Shown here piece after piece: positions 7,149 through 14,290 of a stretch of 14,290 nt of DNA; the stretch's first letter is position 1; the number at the start of each line of letters is the position of its first letter. The translations under genes and the position numbers were made by a program. Under the pieces are notes generated by a model. It did no database searches and was not told the DNA's origin. It saw nothing but the letters and a program-made list of their open reading frames with translations. This DNA is from Propionibacteriaceae bacterium. GTDB taxonomy: Bacteria; Actinomycetota; Actinomycetes; Propionibacteriales; Propionibacteriaceae. Location: assembly GCA_030528545.1 (NCBI GenBank), contig JAUMYR010000012.1, forward strand, positions 19,453 through 33,742, in the 5' to 3' direction.

Positions 7149-7843
7149 TGAACGGACGCGATGGGCGCCGGGACCTGGGGCGGGAGCGGTGCCTGAGCCC
7201 CGAGGAGGAGCGGGAGCTCGACCGGCAGGACGCACAGGCCCTGGAGCGGTGGGAGCGGGACGCCCGGGCGGGACGCATCCAGTTCGCCGATGGTTTCACC
7301 TATGCCGAACTCACCGACCCGGACTGGTGGAGAAAGCGCTACCCGCAAGGGATCGAAGCGTTGTCGGAGGAGGAAAGGGCCGAGTTCTTCGCCGAGAGCG
7401 CGCGGCGCCACGAGATCTTGTCCGCGGCCAAACCCCGCATCCACCGGTCGCGGCGGCGCGCCGAGCTGAAGGGCGCCGCCTCATGGCCGCTCGACCTGAG
7501 TCTCGGCGCCCCCGTTGTGGTGGACTGGGGCGAGGGTCCCCGCCGCGGGGCGGTGTTGGGGCTGCGCCGCCTGGCCCGGGGCGGGCTCGGACTGCTGCTC
7601 GACGTTGGCGGCCGCCGGTGGGCGGTGCGGCGCGAGGACGGGAGCGAGTGGGCGAGCCGCCTGGACGCCCAGACGGGGCTCGCCACGACCGAGACCTGGC
7701 TGGCGGTATCGTCGTGGCCGCTCGCGGGTGAGACCCCCGGTCCGGGAACCGTGCTGCCTGAACCGGAGCGCGGAACCTGCTGCGGTGCCCGGTTCAAGGG
7801 ACTGTTGTCAGCCAAGTCGAGGGAGGGATTGCGCGATGAGTGA
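7148..7843 (+). CDS. Unrecognised 231-residue protein directly after the toxin; candidate immunity protein
   Basis: I do not recognise this family. No signal peptide or membrane segment is seen, so it is probably cytosolic. The N-terminal half (1-110) is highly charged and helical (Glu/Arg-rich), with an aromatic stretch DPDWWRKRYPQG (58-69). The middle (about 118-170) looks like a small beta-rich domain: APVVVDWGEG, then Gly/Arg-rich strands and RRWAVRREDG. A Cys pair (C211-C212) lies near the C-terminus. It starts on the last base of the toxin stop (TGATG). The slot immediately after a polymorphic toxin is the usual immunity position, so this is one of two immunity candidates; that is inference from position only. 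It is more arginine-rich than its neighbours. Confidence 0.7.
   Translation: MNGRDGRRDLGRERCLSPEEERELDRQDAQALERWERDARAGRIQFADGFTYAELTDPDWWRKRYPQGIEALSEEERAEFFAESARRHEILSAAKPRIHRSRRRAELKGAASWPLDLSLGAPVVVDWGEGPRRGAVLGLRRLARGGLGLLLDVGGRRWAVRREDGSEWASRLDAQTGLATTETWLAVSSWPLAGETPGPGTVLPEPERGTCCGARFKGLLSAKSREGLRDE
7822..7826 (+). promoter_or_regulatory. Ribosome binding site (GGAGG) of the ART-like gene
   Basis: GGAGG, 9 nt before ATG 7836, inside the preceding gene. It supports ATG 7836 rather than the much longer upstream reading in the same frame. Confidence 0.55.
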
Positions 7844-8354
7844 GGGCTTTGGCGCCGGTGGCGGGCATGACGCCCAGTGGCGCCTGCAGAACTTCTTGCA
7901 TGCCCTGGACGAGTTGCCCCCGGTGCAGGCGCTCAGCTTCCGGGGCTCCGTTCCGGCGGGACGCAACGAGGGCGATTACCTCCAGACTAGGGGCATCACC
8001 GCGACCAGCACCGAGATCGAGGTCGCCACCGCTGGTTTCGCGGCGGCGGAGCTCGCGGTCATCGCCGGCTTCTCGGCGCGAGACGTCAGCCCCCTCTCGG
8101 CGGTCCCGCAGGCCATGGAGCTGACCTTCCCACCGGGGGTGCTGTTCCTGGTGGGCCCGGAGTTCGAGCTTGAGGGCCTGACGGTCCGGGTGCTGGAGGA
8201 GCGCGGCCTCGACGCCGAACAGAAGCTGGCCGGGCCGAGCATCAGCCTCACCTCGCTGAAGCGCGAACTGACTGACTGGATCGCGACCGCGCGCCGCAAG
8301 ATCCTCACCATCGACCCCGAGTACTCCCGCCGCTTCACCGACCCGATGTTCTAG
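7836..8354 (+). CDS. Stand-alone ART-fold-like protein with altered ExE motif
   Basis: A 172-residue protein overlapping the previous gene by 8 nt. The pattern recalls a compact ADP-ribosyltransferase: LSFRGSVPAG (R36), then TRGITATSTEIEVATAGF with an STS-like T57-S58-T59, a hydrophobic stretch, and RDVSPLSAVPQAMELTFPPG, which fits the ARTT-loop region before the catalytic Glu (E95 in AME). The first Glu of ExE is replaced by Ala (A93), with a Gln one position earlier (Q92). It has no WXG domain or signal, so it probably stays in the cytosol. It could be an inactive ART used to block or titrate the toxin's target, a second enzyme with altered specificity, or a captured toxin tip. The fold call is pattern-based and not proven; the last 40 residues are helical. 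Confidence 0.7.
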   Translation: MSEGFGAGGGHDAQWRLQNFLHALDELPPVQALSFRGSVPAGRNEGDYLQTRGITATSTEIEVATAGFAAAELAVIAGFSARDVSPLSAVPQAMELTFPPGVLFLVGPEFELEGLTVRVLEERGLDAEQKLAGPSISLTSLKRELTDWIATARRKILTIDPEYSRRFTDPMF

Positions 8355-8362
8355 GCCACCGG

Positions 8363-8390
8363 ACAGGTCACCCCGGGCGAGGGGCTGTTT
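8363..8390 (+). terminator. Weak candidate terminator after the toxin cassette
   Basis: ACAG...CTGT encloses CCCC-GGGCGA-GGGG, followed by TTTC, 8 nt after the stop at 8354. A 4-nt bulge and a short T-run weaken it. A second short dyad (CCCCG...CGGGG, 8421-8435) abuts the stop of convergent sdaA. The 81-bp gap between the convergent genes holds nothing else I can see. Confidence 0.3.
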
Positions 8391-8435
8391 CAGGCCGCCG
8401 CGACTCGGCCGTTAGGCGACCCCCGGCAGGCGGGG

Positions 8436-9797
<1,362 letters not shown>

Positions 9798-9802
9798 GTC
9801 CA

Positions 9803-9808
9803 ATAGTG
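9803..9808 (-). promoter_or_regulatory. Candidate -10 box (CACTAT) for sdaA
   Basis: On the minus strand CACTAT ends 5 nt before GTG 9797. It fits NAnnnT only loosely and has no clear -35 box. Confidence 0.3.
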
Positions 9809-9819
9809 TGCCCGATGCG

Positions 9820-9843
9820 CACCGGTTCCCGGTGGCGAACCGG
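9820..9843. repeat. Overlapping inverted repeats between divergent sdaA and tdh, possible operator
   Basis: Two dyads overlap: CACCGG-TTC-CCGGTG (9820-9834) and CCGGTTC (9822-9828) with GAACCGG (9837-9843). They cover the expected -35 region of tdh and lie 12 bp above the sdaA -10 box, well placed for one regulator to act on both. They could instead be alternative hairpins. Confidence 0.45.
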
Positions 9844-9852
9844 CCTCGCGGC

Positions 9853-9858
9853 TACGCT
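9853..9858 (+). promoter_or_regulatory. Candidate -10 box (TACGCT) for leaderless tdh
   Basis: TACGCT is followed by 7 nt and then GTG 9866, with no Shine-Dalgarno, as expected when transcription starts at the GTG itself. Confidence 0.5.
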
Positions 9859-9865
9859 GTGAACC

Positions 9866-10894
9866 GTGAAAGCGCTCGTCAAAACAGCCCCTGCCGCCGG
9901 GCTCGACCTGATCGATGTGCCGGTCCCCACAATCGGCCCCAACGACGTGCTGATCCGGGTACGCAAGAGCGGTATCTGTGGCACCGATCTGCACATCGAC
10001 TCCTGGGACGCCTGGGCTCAGGCCAATATCCAGTCCCCGCTCATCGTCGGCCACGAGTTCTGCGGCGACATCGTCGAGATCGGCTCGGCCGTTGTCGACC
10101 TAGAGGAGGGCATGTTCGTTTCGGCGGAGGGTCACTTCACCTGTGGGCGGTGCCGCTCCTGCCTCGCCGGGCACCGCCACCTGTGCATCTCGACGCATGG
10201 CATCGGCGTCCAGGTCGATGGAGCCTTCGCCGAGTACATCGCGATGCCCGCTGCGAACGTGTGGGTACACCGCACACCGGTCGACCCCGACGTCGCGGCC
10301 ATCTTCGATCCCTTCGGTAACGCGGTGCACACCGCGCTGCAATTCGACTGCCTCGGGGAGGATGTCCTGGTCTCGGGGGCCGGACCGATCGGGATCATGG
10401 CGGCGCTGGTCGCCAAACACGCGGGGGCCCGGCACGTCGTCATCACCGACCTGTCGGACGAAAGGCTGGCCCTGGCCAAACAGCTCGGTGTGGATACCGC
10501 GATCAATGTCGCCGAGCGCCGGATCGCCGATGCCATGCCAGGGCTCGGAATCCGGGAGGGGTTCGATGTCGGGCTGGAGATGTCGGGGGCCCAGCCAGCG
10601 CTGTCGGAAATGATCGACACCATGCGCCACGGCGGCAATATCGCGATGCTCGGTATTCCTTCGGCCCCGCTCACGCTGGATTTCACGAAGGTGGTCTTCC
10701 GGATGCTGACGATTCAGGGCGTCTACGGCCGGGAGATCTTCGAGACCTGGTACGCGATGAGCGTCCTGCTGGAGTCGGGTCTCGACATCTCCGGGGTGAT
10801 TACCGACCGCTTCCACTACAGCGACTATAAACAGGCCTTCGCCACAGCCCGCGCGGGTAAAGGCGGCAAGGTCATCATGGATTGGAGCAAGTGA
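9866..10894 (+). CDS. tdh: L-threonine 3-dehydrogenase
   Basis: 342 residues, against 341 in E. coli. It is a zinc medium-chain dehydrogenase: catalytic zinc ligands C38 (GICGTDLHI), H63 and E64 (VGHEF); structural zinc Cys C93, C96, C99 and C107; NAD-binding GAGPIG (171-176) with an acidic residue at D195 after the second strand, pointing to NAD+ rather than NADP+. It oxidises L-threonine to 2-amino-3-ketobutyrate in the cytosol. The stop overlaps the kbl start (TGATG), so the two are translated together and the unstable intermediate can pass straight to Kbl. The GTG start is supported by MKALVK and by the TACGCT box 7 nt before it. Confidence 0.95.
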   Translation: MKALVKTAPAAGLDLIDVPVPTIGPNDVLIRVRKSGICGTDLHIDSWDAWAQANIQSPLIVGHEFCGDIVEIGSAVVDLEEGMFVSAEGHFTCGRCRSCLAGHRHLCISTHGIGVQVDGAFAEYIAMPAANVWVHRTPVDPDVAAIFDPFGNAVHTALQFDCLGEDVLVSGAGPIGIMAALVAKHAGARHVVITDLSDERLALAKQLGVDTAINVAERRIADAMPGLGIREGFDVGLEMSGAQPALSEMIDTMRHGGNIAMLGIPSAPLTLDFTKVVFRMLTIQGVYGREIFETWYAMSVLLESGLDISGVITDRFHYSDYKQAFATARAGKGGKVIMDWSK

Positions 10895-12072
10895 TGTACA
10901 CCAACCGCGAGCTACTCGCCGCCGAACTCTCCGCTATCCGCGAAGCGGGTCTCTACAAGGCCGAGGCAGCTATCGCCAGCCCCCAATCGGCACATATCAC
11001 GGTGGCGGGTGAGGACTTGGTCAACCTATGTGCCAACAACTACCTCGGCCTGGCCGATCACCCCGCGCTGATCGAGGCCGCCAAGAAGTCCCTTGACAGG
11101 TGTGGTTTCGGCATGGCCTCGGTGCGATTCATCTGCGGCACCCAGACCCAGCACAAGGAACTTGAATCCGCGATCTCGGCCTTCTTGAACACCGATGACA
11201 CGATCTTGTACTCGTCGTGTTTTGATGCCAATGGGGGTCTTTTCGAGGTGTTGTGCGGGGAACAGGACGCCATCATCTCCGATGAACTCAATCACGCCTC
11301 GATCATCGACGGGGTGCGTTTGTCGAAAGCGTCCCGCTATCGCTATCGCAACCGGGACATGGCCGACCTGGAGGCCCAGCTCATCGCGGCCAAAGATGCC
11401 AGGGTGCGGCTGATCGCCACCGATGGGGTGTTCTCCATGGACGGTTACGTCGCCCCTCTGGACGAGATCTGCGATCTCGCCGAGAAATATGACGCGCTGG
11501 TCATGGTGGATGACTCCCACGCGGTCGGTTTCGTCGGCCCGACCGGGGCCGGTACCCCGGAACGATTCGGGGTTCAGGACCGGGTGGACATCGTCACCGG
11601 CACTCTCGGCAAGGCGCTGGGCGGGGCATCGGGTGGCTACACCTCCGGCCGTGTCGAGATCATCGAGTTGCTGCGGCAGCGTTCCCGGCCCTACCTGTTC
11701 AGCAATTCGCTGGCACCAGCGATCACGGCTGCCTCCATCGCGGTGCTGGACTTGTTGACCAGCTCCGGTGAGTTGCTGTCCAGGCTGAACGAGAACACCG
11801 CCTGGTTCCGCTCAGAGATGACCGCCCGCGGTTTCGACATCCCGGTCTCGGATCATCCGATCGTCCCGGTGATGATCGGGGACGCGGTGCGCGCGGCCCG
11901 AATGGCCGACCTCATCGCCTCCCGCGGCGTCTACGTGCGGGCGTTCAGCTACCCTGTGGTGCCGCGGGGCAAGGCCAGGATCCGCACCCAGATGTCCGCC
12001 GGGCACTCCCGGGCCGACCTGGAGAGGGCCGTGGCCGCCTTCGAGTACGCCCGGGACCATGCCGGAGACTGA
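10894..12072 (+). CDS. kbl: 2-amino-3-ketobutyrate CoA ligase (glycine C-acetyltransferase)
   Basis: 392 residues, near the 398 of E. coli Kbl, with very high similarity in remembered motifs: [53 protein letters not shown] (D206, H209) and the PLP Schiff-base Lys K240 in [15 protein letters not shown]. It splits 2-amino-3-ketobutyrate with CoA into glycine and acetyl-CoA, completing threonine breakdown. ATG 10894 overlaps the tdh stop by one base and has GGAG 6 nt upstream; an upstream GTG/TTG is possible but would reach back into tdh. The next gene starts inside its last 14 bases. Confidence 0.95.
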   Translation: MYTNRELLAAELSAIREAGLYKAEAAIASPQSAHITVAGEDLVNLCANNYLGLADHPALIEAAKKSLDRCGFGMASVRFICGTQTQHKELESAISAFLNTDDTILYSSCFDANGGLFEVLCGEQDAIISDELNHASIIDGVRLSKASRYRYRNRDMADLEAQLIAAKDARVRLIATDGVFSMDGYVAPLDEICDLAEKYDALVMVDDSHAVGFVGPTGAGTPERFGVQDRVDIVTGTLGKALGGASGGYTSGRVEIIELLRQRSRPYLFSNSLAPAITAASIAVLDLLTSSGELLSRLNENTAWFRSEMTARGFDIPVSDHPIVPVMIGDAVRAARMADLIASRGVYVRAFSYPVVPRGKARIRTQMSAGHSRADLERAVAAFEYARDHAGD

Positions 12073-12460
12073 CCGGCCCGAGTCCAGGACCGGGGCCGGG
12101 TTCCGGCGGGTGAGGCTGTCCCAGGTGGCGGGTGGCTGGCGGGCCGAGATGCAAGGTCTGGAGCCTATGATCGCGGCCTCGGTCGCCGAACTGGGTCACC
12201 TGGTCCGGGCGAGGATCGGTGACCAGCCCTGGAGCTGGCGCTGTGACCTTGGCCAAGACACCGACTGGTATGTCGACCTGGTGCGCCACTCCCACGCAGA
12301 GTTGGGCAATGCGGTGCTGAGCAACGCCGAGGCCAGCGGCCATGTGGAGCAGGCGGTCTGGGCGCTGCGCCTGGGCGTCGCTTCGGTGGAGGACTGTGCC
12401 GAGGTACTCGGGATACCCGTGGACTGGGTGCGCCGGGTCTGGCATCGGGTTGAGGACTGA
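12059..12460 (+). CDS. Hypothetical 133-residue protein overlapping kbl
   Basis: Not recognised. Starts at ATG 12059, 14 nt inside kbl in another frame, with only a weak ribosome site, so it would depend on coupling. It is Trp- and Arg-rich, without signal peptide or membrane segment. The middle (about 30-80) looks alpha/beta with [18 protein letters not shown]. The last third ([18 protein letters not shown], then [17 protein letters not shown]) resembles a small helix-turn-helix, so a DNA-binding role is possible but unproven. Codon use is like its neighbours, which supports a real gene. It may belong to the tdh-kbl unit by position only. Confidence 0.65.
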   Translation: MPETDRPESRTGAGFRRVRLSQVAGGWRAEMQGLEPMIAASVAELGHLVRARIGDQPWSWRCDLGQDTDWYVDLVRHSHAELGNAVLSNAEASGHVEQAVWALRLGVASVEDCAEVLGIPVDWVRRVWHRVED

Positions 12461-12476
12461 AGTTGTCTCGATCCCG

Positions 12477-12482
12477 TAGAGT
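12477..12482 (+). promoter_or_regulatory. Candidate -10 box (TAGAGT) for a leaderless DedA-like transcript
   Basis: TAGAGT is followed by 6 nt and GTG 12489; no Shine-Dalgarno is present. Same layout as at 1316-1301 and 9853-9866. Confidence 0.5.
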
Positions 12483-12488
12483 CTGCTC

Positions 12489-13229
12489 GTGACCGACGAT
12501 CAGACCAAGACCGCTTCGGACGAGACTCCCGCGGAGTGGTGGGACGACCCCGCCATGCCGTGGCGGCACAAGCCCTCACGCTCCGACGTGGCGTGTATGG
12601 CCTGGTTCGGTGTGGTGGGAGTGGTGTCTTTGATCCTGCTACCGATGCGGGCCTGGCTGATCGGAGACCACCCTGACATCCTCGCCATGATTACCGGGGG
12701 GCGGGCCTCCGTGGCCGCGACGGCCGCCCGGGCGAGCATCGGAGAGATCCCCTGGTGGCCCTGGGTGCTGCTGGTCGCGTCCATCCTCAGCCTCAAGTTC
12801 GACTGGGTGTACTGGTGGGCAGGAAAACTGTGGGGGCGCGGCATGATCGAGGTCTGGGCTGGCCGTTCGGAGCGGGCCCGGCGTAACTACGAAAGGGCCG
12901 AACGCTGGGCCGGGAAGATGGGCTGGCTAGGGATCTTCCTGGCCTATGTGCCGCTACCGCTGCCTCTGATGCCGGTGGTATTCGTCCTGGCCGGAGCATC
13001 GGGCATGTCGTTGCGCAGGTTCTTGATCCTGGACTATCTGGCTAGCCTGGTATGGATGCTCGGCTTTTTCTGGCTCGGGTGGTCCCTGGGCGAGCCCGCG
13101 GTCGCGGTGCTCAACGAGTACGCCCGGATCGCCGGATGGGTGGTCATCGCGATCCTCGTGGTGATGGTTTTCTCGCTGGTGCGTGGCAACCGCAGGAAGC
13201 CCACGGTCAGGTCGCAGCCGCACTCGTAG
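12489..13229 (+). CDS. DedA/VTT (SNARE-associated) family membrane protein, divergent
   Basis: 246 residues from GTG 12489. After a polar Trp/Pro-rich cytosolic start, hydrophobic segments lie at about 34-56, 89-108, 146-170, 178-200 and 214-232, and the chain ends in a basic tail. The order WVYWWAGKLWGRG (106-118), then GWLGIFLAYVPLPLPLMP (145-162) and AGASGMSLRRF (168-178) matches the DedA/VTT core, a family that includes undecaprenyl-phosphate and phospholipid flippases. The Arg residues usual in the F-xRF-xPxxR stretch are absent here, so transport may differ. It has its own promoter box, and PIG-L follows after 19 nt. A link to lipid-carrier or envelope-glycan work fits the neighbours but is inference. 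Confidence 0.8.
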   Translation: MTDDQTKTASDETPAEWWDDPAMPWRHKPSRSDVACMAWFGVVGVVSLILLPMRAWLIGDHPDILAMITGGRASVAATAARASIGEIPWWPWVLLVASILSLKFDWVYWWAGKLWGRGMIEVWAGRSERARRNYERAERWAGKMGWLGIFLAYVPLPLPLMPVVFVLAGASGMSLRRFLILDYLASLVWMLGFFWLGWSLGEPAVAVLNEYARIAGWVVIAILVVMVFSLVRGNRRKPTVRSQPHS

Positions 13230-13238
13230 ACGCTCGAG

Positions 13239-13243
13239 AGGAG
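13239..13243 (+). promoter_or_regulatory. Ribosome binding site (AGGAG) of the PIG-L gene
   Basis: AGGAG lies 5 nt before ATG 13249 and only 2 nt before ATG 13246; the spacing favours the second ATG. Confidence 0.6.
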
Positions 13244-13248
13244 TAATG

Positions 13249-13869
13249 ATGCGTCGATTGATCCTGTCTCCCCACATGGACGATGAGTCGATGGGGTGTG
13301 GGGGCCTGCTGGCTCGTTATCCGGGCGAATGCCGCGTGGTGACCTTCGCCGATTCCGGTCCCGTGCGGGCCTCGGAGCAGGTCAGGGCACTCGCGGTGCT
13401 GGGCGTGCGGGACTACCGCAACCTCGGTTTACCCGACGGAGCTTTAGGAGAGCGCATGGCCGAACTCGTGGGTGCCATCGACACCGAGGTGCGCAATTAT
13501 CGCCCGCACGAGATGTATCTGCCCTTCCCCTCGCTGCACCAGGACCACATCGCTCTCTACGAGGCCGGGATGAGAGCGTCGCGGATCTCGATGAGCGAGA
13601 GTCACTGGTTCACCCGGAACGTCTTGGTATACGACGTCGCGGTCTACGACCTGACCCTGTACCCGACTGACCTACGATGGAATGTCTTCCAGGAACTGAC
13701 CGAACGGGAGGTCGAACTGAAGGCAAAGGCCTGCCTGCAATACGCCTCGGAAACCCCCGAGGGGGATCACCCGATGACCGCGATCAAGGAACTCGCGGCC
13801 GCGGTCGGCAAGACCCGGAAGCTGCCCTACGCTGAGCAGTATGCACTGGTGAGGCAGGTCCGCCGATGA
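13249..13869 (+). CDS. PIG-L family zinc deacetylase
   Basis: 206 residues from ATG 13249. The zinc motif SPHMDDESMG (H9, D11, D12, E13) at the extreme N-terminus and the second motif LHQDH (H97, D99, H100) define the PIG-L/LmbE fold; H9, D12 and H100 are the likely zinc ligands and D11 the catalytic base. These enzymes remove acetyl groups from N-acetylglucosamine-type sugars in glycolipids, mycothiol and glycopeptide pathways. At ~206 residues it is shorter than MshB (~300), so it is not a mycothiol enzyme; a sugar precursor of a surface glycan is more likely. The stop overlaps the WbqC-family start by ATGA, implying a shared pathway. Confidence 0.9.
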   Translation: MRRLILSPHMDDESMGCGGLLARYPGECRVVTFADSGPVRASEQVRALAVLGVRDYRNLGLPDGALGERMAELVGAIDTEVRNYRPHEMYLPFPSLHQDHIALYEAGMRASRISMSESHWFTRNVLVYDVAVYDLTLYPTDLRWNVFQELTEREVELKAKACLQYASETPEGDHPMTAIKELAAAVGKTRKLPYAEQYALVRQVRR

Positions 13870-14290
13870 GGGTCGCGATCCATCAGCCGGACCTATTGCC
13901 CTATTCGGGTTACTGGTACAAGATGGCGACCTCTGACGCCTTCATCGTCAGCAGACACGATCAGTTCCAGAAACACGGTTACCAGCGCAGGGTGAAGATG
14001 AGGCAGGCCTGGTGCTCGCACGTGCTGGTCGGCAAACCCTCCCTGGTCCCCATCACCCAGGTCGAGGTCGCCCCCGGGTGGCAACAGCACCTAGTCAACA
14101 ACATCCGGGGACGCTACTCGAGGGCCGCCTATTACTCCACCCGGGGCACCGAACTGTGCGAGCGGATCCTTTCTTCTTCCGGGACCATGCTGGACGAAGT
14201 GAACCTGGCCCTCATCGAACATATCCGGGAGATGATCGGCATCACCACGCCGCTGCTGTTCACCGATCCCCCGACCGGAACCAAGGGGGC
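13866..14290 (+). CDS. WbqC-family protein (partial, cut by window edge)
   Basis: 141 residues are visible from ATG 13866; the rest lies beyond the right edge. IHQPDLLPYSGYWYKM, with DAFIVSRHDQFQKHGYQ after it, is the hallmark N-terminus of the WbqC family, and LDEVNLALIEHIREMIGITT fits its middle. Members occur in O-antigen and other polysaccharide gene clusters, where they act in modified amino-sugar synthesis; the exact reaction is not firmly known to me. The 4-nt overlap with the PIG-L gene suggests both handle the same sugar. It implies that more glycan genes follow to the right. Confidence 0.85.
   Translation, partial: MRVAIHQPDLLPYSGYWYKMATSDAFIVSRHDQFQKHGYQRRVKMRQAWCSHVLVGKPSLVPITQVEVAPGWQQHLVNNIRGRYSRAAYYSTRGTELCERILSSSGTMLDEVNLALIEHIREMIGITTPLLFTDPPTGTKG

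Noticed and set aside
7515..7835. N-terminal extension of the ART-like protein by about 107 residues
   Set aside because: It is the shifted frame of the 231-residue gene (Arg/Pro/Trp-rich), and a good ribosome site precedes ATG 7836.
8355..8435. Strong bidirectional terminator between the ART-like gene and sdaA
   Set aside because: Only short, bulged GC dyads without a proper T-run on either side; kept as a weak plus-strand candidate only.
13183..13248. Earlier start for the PIG-L protein inside the DedA-like gene
   Set aside because: The extension is Arg/Ser-rich out-of-frame DedA coding; AGGAG before ATG 13249 and the usual motif-at-N-terminus of PIG-L proteins favour the short form.

Overview
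This window looks like a chromosomal segment of a high-GC Gram-positive bacterium (Actinomycetota). The reasons are strong GC bias at codon third positions, frequent GTG starts, actinobacterial families (DUF4032, UgpC-type ATPase, WXG100/ESX proteins) and several TAnnnT boxes placed 6-7 nt before a GTG, as in leaderless actinobacterial mRNAs. A Propionibacteriales-like host is a guess. All gene-free gaps are under 300 bp. I saw no tRNA, rRNA, CRISPR array, transposase or integrase.

Layout. (1) 1-4261, minus strand, read right to left: a UgpC/MsmK-type sugar ABC transporter ATPase closed by a hairpin terminator with a UUCG loop; then metB (cystathionine gamma-synthase) and, 4 nt later, a YbaK/EbsC-type Cys-tRNA deacylase; then a DUF4032 kinase-fold protein that runs off the left edge and seems to have its own leaderless promoter. 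(2) 4447-8354, plus strand: a tightly packed six-gene cassette of the type VII secretion (ESX) polymorphic-toxin kind. It has three small helical ESX-like proteins, a 576-residue WXG-domain toxin ending in an ADP-ribosyltransferase (ART) domain with R, STS and ExE motifs, an unrecognised 231-residue protein, and a 172-residue protein that itself looks ART-like but lacks the first Glu of ExE. No secretion-machine gene (EccB/C/D/E, mycosin) is present, so the cassette would depend on machinery encoded elsewhere. (3) 8436-12460: serine/threonine catabolism. sdaA (serine to pyruvate, minus) diverges from tdh-kbl (threonine to glycine plus acetyl-CoA, plus), with overlapping inverted repeats between them; a small unknown gene overlaps the end of kbl. 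(4) 12489-14290, plus strand: a DedA/VTT-like membrane protein with its own leaderless-type promoter, a PIG-L zinc deacetylase and a partial WbqC-family gene. The last two suggest the start of a surface-glycan or glycolipid locus.

The most interesting part is the ESX-ART cassette, above all the second ART-like gene and the unknown gene between the two, either of which could be the immunity or modulating factor. The regulatory repeats at 4280-4416 and 9820-9843 are the main non-coding signals.
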